From NCBI GenBank assembly GCA_016840025.1, contig JAEOTF010000174.1, positions 1 to 5,086 on the forward strand: 5,086 bases of DNA, in the 5' to 3' direction. The DNA comes from Candidatus Hodarchaeota archaeon (GTDB taxonomy: Archaea; Asgardarchaeota; Heimdallarchaeia; Hodarchaeales; YT1-039). Below, in pieces: positions 1 through 5,086 of this stretch. Made by a program: the position numbers and the translations under genes. Under the pieces are notes generated by a model. That model was not told the DNA's origin. It saw nothing but the letters and a program-made list of their open reading frames with translations, and searched no databases. How positions within the stretch are numbered: the first letter of the stretch is position 1; each line of letters starts with the position of its first letter.

Positions 1-464
1 ACTTTTTAATTCTGATCGCTGCATTTTGTTTTGCTTTTTTTACTGTTTCTTCTATTTTTTTCTTAGAAAAGTGTATTTATGATTCTCCTGATTCTTACCA
101 ACCCACGTCACTTTATATCCTTACATGGGTGTCTTTCTTTGGGTTTTTCACAACTCTTCCCGTTTCCTTAATACTTAATCCCGAATATCTTAATCCTACT
201 CTCTACTTTCAGATACCTGAGCGTGTTTGGTTCGGTCTTGCATATCTTGTATTTCTCTCTACACTTTTAGGTTACTGGTTCTTTTTAGAAGGAGTAAAAC
301 GACTTTCAGCAAGTAGAGCGTCTGTTTTTCAGAATCTGGTACCGATTTTTGGCATTACTTTCTCAGCGATCTTTTTGAGTGAACTTATCGATCCAATTGT
401 GCATTTTTCGGCGATTATATTAATACTGTCTGGAATAGCGTTAGTCAACTGGAAGAAATACTAG
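1..464 (+). CDS. EamA/DMT-family transporter, 3' part only (5' end outside window)
   Basis: The reading frame is open from position 3 to the TAG at 462-464, giving 153 visible residues, so the gene enters from the left and a GTG at 129 is an internal codon, not the start. The visible part looks like the second EamA repeat of a ten-helix drug/metabolite transporter. There are about five hydrophobic segments: one at the window edge, one around the LTWVSFFGFF stretch, and three near the C-terminus. The C-terminal pattern is typical of the family: a helix ending in GYWFFLEGVKRLSASRAS, then NLVPIFG, an acidic LSE after the next helix, and a last helix ending in a short basic tail (NWKK). EamA proteins sit in the cytoplasmic membrane and move small metabolites such as amino acids; the substrate cannot be read from the sequence. 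The TAG is followed at once by an in-frame TAA. Family assignment is firm, substrate unknown. Confidence 0.88.
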   Translation, partial: FLILIAAFCFAFFTVSSIFFLEKCIYDSPDSYQPTSLYILTWVSFFGFFTTLPVSLILNPEYLNPTLYFQIPERVWFGLAYLVFLSTLLGYWFFLEGVKRLSASRASVFQNLVPIFGITFSAIFLSELIDPIVHFSAIILILSGIALVNWKKY

Positions 465-471
465 TAAAAAA

Positions 472-487
472 ATAAAATATTAATTAA
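472..487 (+). promoter_or_regulatory. AT-rich TATA-like element upstream of the zinc-ribbon gene
   Basis: The 45-nt gap after the transporter is almost pure A/T at this place (AAAATATTAATT core). Its centre lies about 30 nt before the ATG at 510. An archaeal TATA box here would put the transcript start a few bases before that ATG, giving a very short leader. This is a position-and-composition argument only, and AT-rich gaps are common in this genome. Confidence 0.3.
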
Positions 488-509
488 CGTCCTTCAGGTT
501 ATTAAGGAT

Positions 510-692
510 ATGGAGAGAGAGGGAACACTCTTTGAATTGAAAAAGGGGGTGATGAGAATACTATCCTACCCCAAGATCCCAATTACTACTCCTGATATTG
601 ATTATAAGAATCAATTTTGTGTCTACTGTAGCGAAAAAATAGAGCTTGATGCTAGTTTCTGTGTTAATTGCGGTGCTCAAATAGTGAAATGA
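510..692 (+). CDS. small zinc-ribbon protein (60 aa), function unknown
   Basis: The protein carries one four-cysteine zinc ribbon at its C-terminus: C37-x2-C40, a ten-residue spacer, then C51-x2-C54-G. The FCVNCGAQI ending is typical of the short zinc-ribbon domains found at the ends of many archaeal and bacterial proteins. The first 30 residues are weakly basic and have no motif I recognise; there is no signal peptide or membrane segment. The ribbon most likely binds one zinc ion and serves in protein or nucleic-acid contact, but no partner is visible. The start is uncertain: ATG at 510 follows AAGGAT too closely for a good ribosome site, and an in-frame GTG-ATG pair at 549-554 follows a G-rich run; both keep the ribbon intact. 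It lies 45 nt after the transporter and 123 nt before the longin-like gene. That the ORF is real rests mainly on the well-formed cysteine pattern. Confidence 0.7.
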   Translation: MEREGTLFELKKGVMRILSYPKIPITTPDIDYKNQFCVYCSEKIELDASFCVNCGAQIVK

Positions 693-695
693 TCA

Positions 696-710
696 TTAAA
701 AGCGTTTTAA
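696..710. repeat. short inverted repeat after the zinc-ribbon stop
   Basis: TTAAAA and TTTTAA flank a GCG centre, four bases after the TGA of the zinc-ribbon gene. The arms are six bases and all A/T, so a hairpin would be weak. Its place directly behind a stop codon, with a T4 run in the right arm, suits a modest terminator, but it could be chance in AT-rich DNA. Confidence 0.3.
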
Positions 711-769
711 ACAGATTAGTTAACTCTTAACAGTGTATAACAAAGGATTTGATGTATTCAGTATTAGTT

Positions 770-810
770 TAATTCAATAAGATTCATATCATACATTCCC
801 CCTATATAAT
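770..810 (+). promoter_or_regulatory. candidate promoter region of the longin-like gene
   Basis: Two AT-rich boxes precede the ATG at 816. TTTAATTCAA near 769-778 is about 40 nt upstream, which would allow a short leader. TATATAAT at 803-810 is the better match to a TATA box but ends only five bases before the ATG, too close unless translation began downstream, and no alternative start codon lies near the expected site. No Shine-Dalgarno sequence is seen. The upstream box is therefore the more workable candidate, with low confidence. Confidence 0.25.
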
Positions 811-815
811 TAATC

Positions 816-1367
816 ATGTCTAATGAAGAGTTTTCGGGAGCTCTTGCTTATAGCGAGTTTGATTCAAGGTTAGGTCCTGTCGTTCGAGCCTATTATCCAG
901 ATATACTCTCTGATACAGAATTAAAACGAATTGCTGCCATGTCTATGCCAAATGTCGGTCAAATGGACGATTATGAAGAAGAAAAAGATATGAGCTTCTC
1001 TGTATTTCAAATTTCATCCAATAAACTTGCATGTAGTTATTTTAGATTTTTAAGAGGAGGTGTTAGAACACTCACAGGATCAAATCTCGTTAGTTTGTCC
1101 TATATTACAGAGAGAACCGTTAATCCGTTTAGAATGAAACCATTCTTAGAACTCATCTTAACATCACTGTTTCGGGTAGTTGTTGATACAAAAACGCTGA
1201 AACAAATCTATAAGGGATTTAAAACAGGTGGAATAATTGATAAGAAGATTAGTGTAAAAGAACCTGCCCTTACGGTTAAAGCAAGAATTATTCAGGAAAA
1301 AGAGCTACCAATGTTTTTCTGGGAGCTTGAAAAGGATTTAGGACGGGTAAAAAAACCAACCATCTGA
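816..1367 (+). CDS. longin-like domain protein (183 aa), NPRL2/DENN-type N-terminal motif
   Basis: I do not know a named family for this protein. The N-terminus, residues 8-28, is a hydrophobic strand followed by FDSRLGP, a second strand and YYP. This resembles the opening of the longin domains in eukaryotic NPRL2 and related DENN-group proteins, where a strand, a turn ending in G-P and a strand ending in P recur. The rest fits the order of a longin fold: a helix near 31-43, an acidic loop (DDYEEEKD, 51-58), three strands near 59-66, 70-79 and 90-99, and a long amphipathic helix near 105-125. A basic, strand-poor tail follows. There is no signal peptide or membrane segment, so it should be cytosolic or peripheral at membranes. 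Longin proteins bind small GTPases or each other in eukaryotic trafficking and nutrient sensing; whether this one does is inference. The ATG at 816 is chosen because later starts would remove the conserved motif. Its 3' end faces the amidohydrolase gene. Confidence 0.7.
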   Translation: MSNEEFSGALAYSEFDSRLGPVVRAYYPDILSDTELKRIAAMSMPNVGQMDDYEEEKDMSFSVFQISSNKLACSYFRFLRGGVRTLTGSNLVSLSYITERTVNPFRMKPFLELILTSLFRVVVDTKTLKQIYKGFKTGGIIDKKISVKEPALTVKARIIQEKELPMFFWELEKDLGRVKKPTI

Positions 1368-1411
1368 AGTTAACCTTACTGCTTCGTTACTTGGTGCATA
1401 GTTCACCTTCT

Positions 1412-2983
1412 TTAATTACCAACTTCAATCGTTGTGTTGACATCTCTAAAAACAATCTCTCCACCAACCATGGTCATCTCAACCTGAATTTCGTTAATTC
1501 TTTGTGAGTTTGTCCAAGGATCTTCAGATAAAACTACAAAATCCGCTAATTTTCCCTCAGATAATGTTCCCTTCTCATGTTCCTGAAATTCACAAAATGC
1601 GCCTGCAATTGTATAAGATCGAATGGCTTCTTCCACCTCTAAACTGAATTCTTTGACAGGGTGGTTTACTGCGAGATGTATCCCGAAAAGTGGTCCAAGA
1701 GGCATCCCATCTGAGCCGAATGCGAGCGTAACATCCTTTTCAATGACCTTAGCAAAAGCATTCATTTGACGAGTACGCACCTTACCTAATCGTTGTTCAT
1801 ATAGTCCACTAGGAAGAGCCCACTTGCAAAAATTCGGTTGCATTGAGAGTATTACGTTCAAATCAGAAGCCACATCGATATGAGAATCACTTATCATTTC
1901 AGCATGCTCGATTCTAGGTCTCAGTGTTGTAATTTTCTCTCGACGCTTTTTAAACTCTTTTAGAACATCATCAATCGCTTGATCCCCAATAGCATGTACG
2001 ACGGGTTGTACTTGAGCTTCCATGGCTTGATCAAGATAAGTAGTAAGTTCATCGTAGGGATTGATTCTCTTTCCTCTTTCTCCAGGGCTATCTACATAGT
2101 CTTTAGATAGGAGAGCTGATCTTGCACCAAGTGACCCATCCCAGAACAACTTTACTCCACTGATCCTCAGCTTGTCTGATCCAAAACTAGAGGTTATTCC
2201 AATTCCCTTTATAGAAACTAAAACAGTAGCTGGGATATTAACACAAATTCGGGTTTTTAATATCCCCATCTTCTCAGTCTTGAAATAATAAGGAAGTAAA
2301 TACTCAGCAACCATATCATGGGCAGTGGTAATACCTAATCGCGCAGCTTCAAGGCATCCTACATGGATTCCTTCGATGATCTTAGATGAAGGGGGAAGAT
2401 ATAGCTTTTTCTCTATCTCTACATTTCTCAATAGACCTTGAGAGGATTCTACTTTTTTCTTTTCAGGTAAATTGTCTAGTTGATCGGCTAATAATTGCAA
2501 AGCAATAGAATTGATCGCTACAAGGTGTCCACATACGCGAAAAGCGTAAACAGGGTTTTTAGGACATGCATTGTCAAGAATTTCACGATTGAGGGGAGTT
2601 GAGGGATTCCACTCGCTCTCATCCCAGTCTGTTGCTACAAGCCATTCATCTTCATGAAGCTCTAAGGATCTCAAACGGATTTTTTCTGCAGCTTCTTGGG
2701 ATGATTTGACATCTCCCAGGTTGAGATAAAACTTTTGAGCAATGCCATAGGAAAAGAGGTGTGTATGTGAGTCTATAAAGCCAGGAATTACCGTTTTCCC
2801 GTGAAGGTTTAATCTTTGCTTAGCTTGAATATTAGAAAATGGATCAGTGCCTACTTTTGCGATTCTTCCATTATGAATAAGCATCCATGTAGCTGTAGGA
2901 GTTTTCTTATCTAATGTTCGAATGTTCCCATTGTAACAAAAAAGATCCCAGTAAACGTCAGTATCATCTTGTAGTTTCGACAA
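1412..2983 (-). CDS. YtcJ-like metal-dependent amidohydrolase (amidohydrolase family 3)
   Basis: This 523-residue protein has the full length and layout of the YtcJ/N-substituted formamide deformylase group. The N-terminal part has the small beta domain (NGNIRTLD near 18-25, NGRIAKVG at 38-45). The metal site opens with H73-T-H75 in PGFIDSHTHL. CGHLVAINS (151-159), KLFWDGSLGARSA (278-290), VVHAIGDQAID (328-338), RIEHAE (357-362) and GSDGMPLGP (423-431) follow in the usual order, supplying likely ligands H330, H360 and D425. The C-terminal EKGTLSEGKLADFVVL returns to the beta domain. It should be a cytosolic metal-dependent hydrolase acting on an amide or similar bond; the substrate cannot be predicted, since this group is diverse and mostly uncharacterised. 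The start is a TTG placed directly after an in-frame TAA, so the frame cannot extend further. No key residue appears lost. It is the last of four minus-strand genes, 98 nt after the exporter, and may have its own promoter. Confidence 0.9.
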   Translation of the reverse strand: MSKLQDDTDVYWDLFCYNGNIRTLDKKTPTATWMLIHNGRIAKVGTDPFSNIQAKQRLNLHGKTVIPGFIDSHTHLFSYGIAQKFYLNLGDVKSSQEAAEKIRLRSLELHEDEWLVATDWDESEWNPSTPLNREILDNACPKNPVYAFRVCGHLVAINSIALQLLADQLDNLPEKKKVESSQGLLRNVEIEKKLYLPPSSKIIEGIHVGCLEAARLGITTAHDMVAEYLLPYYFKTEKMGILKTRICVNIPATVLVSIKGIGITSSFGSDKLRISGVKLFWDGSLGARSALLSKDYVDSPGERGKRINPYDELTTYLDQAMEAQVQPVVHAIGDQAIDDVLKEFKKRREKITTLRPRIEHAEMISDSHIDVASDLNVILSMQPNFCKWALPSGLYEQRLGKVRTRQMNAFAKVIEKDVTLAFGSDGMPLGPLFGIHLAVNHPVKEFSLEVEEAIRSYTIAGAFCEFQEHEKGTLSEGKLADFVVLSEDPWTNSQRINEIQVEMTMVGGEIVFRDVNTTIEVGN

Positions 2984-2986
2984 TTA

Positions 2987-2991
2987 CCCTC
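2987..2991 (-). promoter_or_regulatory. GAGGG ribosome-binding site that supports the TTG start
   Basis: Read on the minus strand, GAGGG lies three bases before the TTG at 2983-2981, the three bases being the TAA that closes the frame upstream. The spacing is short, but this is the best Shine-Dalgarno-like site in the window. No ATG or GTG occurs before the conserved beta-domain region, so TTG is the most likely start. Confidence 0.4.
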
Positions 2992-3081
2992 AACTCGGTT
3001 AATTTAAGAATCAAGAATAATGAAAACTATGACAATAAAGTTTTTTTCATCCATTCATTAGAGAAAGGATATCGTTCCTAT

Positions 3082-3735
3082 TTATAGAAGCTCTATCATC
3101 AATTCCCATGCACCCCACAAAAACCATAGGCCAAAAATACCCAAAAGAAAACTACATCCCCAGAAAACAAATTTGAAAGTCCCTGGGCTCCAAAACTGTT
3201 GTGTTTTGTTGACAGAAAAGCCTACAAACAGAAGCCAGCAAAAATCTGTTGACCAGTGAACTACAGCAAAAATAACGAAGAGTAGAAAACCGTAAGGTAG
3301 CGCCTTCATAATCAGTGCTGCACCAATTGTAACCCACCAAAGAAAGAAGTAAGGGTTTACTGAAGTTGTCAAGATCCCCGCTAAAATGGGATGATGGGTG
3401 AGGATTTCCCGTTTTGTATCATTTTCTTTATTTTCTCCCATTTCTACCTTTATCTGTGTCATTTCTCTTGCCATTAACAAGAGAAGAATGCCCCCAACAC
3501 TTCCTATCGCGATTTGAAATCCCTGATTTTCCACCACCTGTAGCAATCCTAAAGCAACTAGTCCAATCACTGGAAATTCGATGACTCCATGTCCTAGAGA
3601 GATCATAGCTCCAATATACCGATTCTCATTTGCCTTAGCTACAGTTACTGCAAAGACCGGTCCAGGCATAAGAGCACCAGATAATGAAATAACCAATGTG
3701 GCACCTAATAAAACAAGGAAGGGCAAAATATCCAT
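3082..3735 (-). CDS. LysE/RhtB-family amino-acid exporter
   Basis: The 217-residue length and about six hydrophobic segments (near 5-27, 41-65, 73-91, 115-140, 146-171 and 187-209) match the LysE/RhtB superfamily. The family's mark is the M-PGP turn at 23-26 at the end of the first helix, followed by VFAVTVAKA, then GHGVIEFP (48-55) in the second helix. NPYFFLWW at 127-134 corresponds to the conserved NP-x-x-x-x-W region of the fourth segment. A hydrophilic, charged loop (about 93-115) separates the two halves. Members export amino acids such as lysine, threonine or homoserine using the proton gradient; the archaeal members are largely untested, so the substrate is open. It starts 50 nt after the dehydratase gene on the same strand, which makes export of a related amino acid a reasonable guess. 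The ATG at 3735-3733 has no clear ribosome site, but it opens just before the first helix as expected. Confidence 0.88.
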   Translation of the reverse strand: MDILPFLVLLGATLVISLSGALMPGPVFAVTVAKANENRYIGAMISLGHGVIEFPVIGLVALGLLQVVENQGFQIAIGSVGGILLLLMAREMTQIKVEMGENKENDTKREILTHHPILAGILTTSVNPYFFLWWVTIGAALIMKALPYGFLLFVIFAVVHWSTDFCWLLFVGFSVNKTQQFWSPGTFKFVFWGCSFLLGIFGLWFLWGAWELMIELL

Positions 3736-3760
3736 GAATAAATAGCAAGAGAGGGGATAG

Positions 3761-3765
3761 AAAAA
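3761..3765 (-). terminator. possible weak terminator between dehydratase and exporter genes
   Basis: On the minus strand a TTTTTCT pyrimidine tract lies about 20 nt after the dehydratase stop, with a second C/T-rich stretch behind it. Archaeal termination often uses T-runs, so partial termination here is possible. Five Ts is short, and read-through into the exporter is just as plausible. Confidence 0.2.
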
Positions 3766-3785
3766 GATTAGCTGTTAAATAAGTA

Positions 3786-4781
3786 TCATTTAATAGAACC
3801 CAGCGCCATTTTCAAGTGTTCTAATGAGGTATTACCTCCAGAACAGATTATACCTACTTTCTTTCCTTTCAATGGGTCGCGAATCTTAAATGCTCCTGCA
3901 AGAGACGCAGCCCCAGCTCCTTCCGTAAGCGTATGCGCCCGTTCAATCATCCATACCATCGCTTGCATAATTTCCTTGTCACTAACAAGAAGAAAATCAT
4001 CCAATAACTCCCAAAGAATCTTTTGAGGAAATATAAATGCCGTTCCTGTAGCTAATCCCTCAGCAAAAGTCGTATTCTGTGTTTTAACTAGCTTTTTCTG
4101 TTTCCAAGATTGATACGCTGCGGGTGCTTCTTCTGATTGCACTCCGATTACTTTTACATTTGTATTAATTGCTTTAGCTGCAATACAGGCACCTGCAGCT
4201 CCACTTCCTCCTCCTATAGGTACAATTATCACCTCAAGCCCTGGTTCTTCTTGTAACATTTCTAGTGCGATAGTACCAACTCCTGCGATTAAATCAGGTT
4301 CATCTCCTGAATGGATATAACGGTAACCATGCTCCTTCGCTAATTGCTCGCAGTATTCCTTTGATTCATCATAAATTTTTCCATGAAAGATTATTTCCGC
4401 CCCCATCGCTTTCATAGCCTTTACCTTTCCAGGGTTTGCTTTTTCAGGTACAACAACAATTGCATTAACACCAAATATTTGTGAAGCATAAGCAACCGAT
4501 TGTCCATGATTCCCTGTTGAAGCTGCAATGACACCTCTATCTTTGATATCATCGGGCAGCTGAGAAATTAGGTTGATTCCTCCACGAACTTTAAACGCTC
4601 CAACTGGTTGATAATTCTCATGTTTAATATATATTTCCGTGCCTATCAATTCATTAATGGCGGGATAACTATACAATGGTGTTTTTCCAAGATAAGGTTT
4701 AATCCGAAGTTGTGCCTGTATCACATCTTTAAACTCTGGAATTTCCACTTTTAGTTCTCCAATATTCCTTTTCATTCCCAT
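3786..4781 (-). CDS. PLP-dependent threonine/serine dehydratase (ammonia-lyase), no ACT domain
   Basis: This 331-residue protein is a fold-type II PLP enzyme of the threonine dehydratase/serine racemase group. K64 in PVGAFKVRGG is the lysine that forms the Schiff base with PLP. STGNHG (88-93) holds the cofactor ring, GGGSG (190-194) is the phosphate-binding glycine loop, and S314 in CSGGN contacts the PLP nitrogen. TEGAGA (286-291) is the conserved late helix motif. The protein would convert threonine or serine to 2-oxobutanoate or pyruvate plus ammonia in the cytosol. It ends right after the catalytic domain, so it lacks the ACT domains that give isoleucine feedback in the long biosynthetic form; a catabolic or broad hydroxy-amino-acid role is more likely. 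GAFK replaces the more common GSFK around the lysine, as in some related subgroups, so a racemase or hydroxyaspartate ammonia-lyase is possible. ATG at 4781-4779 is used; a second ATG two codons later is equally possible. Confidence 0.9.
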   Translation of the reverse strand: MGMKRNIGELKVEIPEFKDVIQAQLRIKPYLGKTPLYSYPAINELIGTEIYIKHENYQPVGAFKVRGGINLISQLPDDIKDRGVIAASTGNHGQSVAYASQIFGVNAIVVVPEKANPGKVKAMKAMGAEIIFHGKIYDESKEYCEQLAKEHGYRYIHSGDEPDLIAGVGTIALEMLQEEPGLEVIIVPIGGGSGAAGACIAAKAINTNVKVIGVQSEEAPAAYQSWKQKKLVKTQNTTFAEGLATGTAFIFPQKILWELLDDFLLVSDKEIMQAMVWMIERAHTLTEGAGAASLAGAFKIRDPLKGKKVGIICSGGNTSLEHLKMALGSIK

Positions 4782-4804
4782 TCTTAATTTGTATTAATTC
4801 TTAA

Positions 4805-4871
4805 GCGCATCTTTTGTCTTAATCCTGAATTTACTAAGGTTTCTAATGAAGATATCTTAGCTTTTATGCGC
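4805..4871. repeat. spaced inverted repeat with a central palindrome upstream of the dehydratase
   Basis: GCGCAT at 4805-4810 and ATGCGC at 4866-4871 are inverted copies 55 nt apart, in otherwise AT-rich DNA. Between them, AAGATATCTT at 4849-4858 is a perfect ten-base palindrome. All lie in the 126-nt gap before the dehydratase start, the usual place for operator sites. The arms are only six bases, so a chance match cannot be excluded. Confidence 0.3.
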
Positions 4872-4882
4872 ACTTAGATCTG

Positions 4883-4888
4883 AAAAAA
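4883..4888 (-). terminator. T-run behind the partial gene at the right edge
   Basis: On the minus strand a run of six Ts begins 20 nt after the TAG at 4910-4908. T-rich runs downstream of a stop are the usual archaeal termination signal, with no hairpin required. This would separate the edge gene from the dehydratase gene, but the run is short. Confidence 0.3.
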
Positions 4889-4907
4889 TATGCAATAAAG
4901 TCATTTT

Positions 4908-5084
4908 CTAGCTATTTTTGAGTCTTCTTTCAAAGTATAATTTTCCCAAATAGAACGCCTCTTGGATTGGCAAGAGCATCCCTTTTCTTCTTGGATTTAT
5001 GTTTTGCCACTCTATAAAGTGTTGTTCCGAAGAGAAAAAATTAGTGTTCTTACAAACAGCGGTTGCAGCACAGGAAGAAAACTC
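4908..5084 (-). CDS. C-terminal end of an unidentified protein (5' end outside window)
   Basis: Translating the end of the minus strand gives one frame that stays open from 5084 to a TAG at 4910-4908: 58 residues. The other two frames on this strand hit stops early. The peptide has a coding-like composition, with a cysteine-containing start (SSCAATAVCKN), an aromatic middle (FIEWQNINPRRKG) and a helical, basic end (LPIQEAFYLGKLYFERRLKN). I do not recognise the family and propose no function. No membrane segment is visible. It lies 126 nt upstream of the dehydratase gene in the same direction, so it might head the same gene row, although a T-run follows its stop. The chance that a 58-codon open frame at an edge is spurious is real, but the residue make-up favours a true gene end. 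Confidence 0.55.
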   Translation of the reverse strand, partial: EFSSCAATAVCKNTNFFSSEQHFIEWQNINPRRKGMLLPIQEAFYLGKLYFERRLKNS

Positions 5085-5086
5085 CA

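Noticed and set aside
129..464. A 111-residue gene beginning with GTG at 129
   Set aside because: The same frame is open and hydrophobic back to position 3, and the EamA repeat needs the upstream helix. The GTG is an internal valine codon.
803..810. TATATAAT as the TATA box of the longin-like gene
   Set aside because: It ends five bases before the ATG, so transcription would begin inside the gene, and no start codon lies near the expected site. Kept only as part of a broader candidate region.
693..815. A tRNA, small RNA or riboswitch in the 123-nt gap
   Set aside because: The gap is AT-rich, without GC-rich stems or tRNA box sequences; only a weak A/T inverted repeat is present.
1368..1411. 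A short minus-strand reading frame (AAGGTGA, then ATG and seven codons) in the convergent gap
   Set aside because: Eight codons with no recognisable leader-peptide logic, downstream of rather than before a gene; most likely chance.
3152..3340. A 62-residue open frame on the minus strand
   Set aside because: It lies wholly inside the LysE-type gene in another frame, and its sequence has no recognisable motif; it is a shadow of the exporter gene.

Overview
The window is AT-rich and gene-dense, with no rRNA, tRNA, CRISPR array, insertion sequence or phage gene that I can see. Several features point to an archaeon: AT-rich TATA-like boxes, few convincing Shine-Dalgarno sites, short zinc-ribbon and longin-like proteins, and metabolic genes of a heterotrophic type. 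The protein at 816-1367 begins with a motif like that of the eukaryotic NPRL2/DENN/longin group, which among prokaryotes makes an Asgard archaeon the best guess. This placement is inference; no marker gene in the window proves it.

Layout. The left part (1-1367) is on the plus strand. It holds the 3' half of an EamA/DMT-family transporter cut by the window edge, a 60-residue zinc-ribbon protein, and the 183-residue longin-like protein. The right part (1412-5084) is on the minus strand and converges on the left part across a 44-nt gap. Read in the direction of transcription it holds the last 58 codons of an unidentified gene cut by the right edge, a PLP-dependent threonine/serine dehydratase, a LysE/RhtB-type amino-acid exporter, and a YtcJ-like amidohydrolase. 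The partial gene at the right edge has its start codon outside the window and was found by translating the end of the minus strand.

How the genes may work together. The dehydratase would deaminate hydroxy-amino acids to 2-oxo acids and ammonia. The LysE-type protein would export amino acids. The amidohydrolase would hydrolyse an amide or related bond in an unknown small molecule. They are co-directional with gaps of 50 and 98 nt, so a shared role in amino-acid or amide turnover is possible, but the gaps also leave room for separate promoters. The plus-strand genes show no clear functional link to one another beyond shared direction.

I see no strong case for a previously undescribed multi-gene system. 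The item most worth a second look is the longin-like protein.
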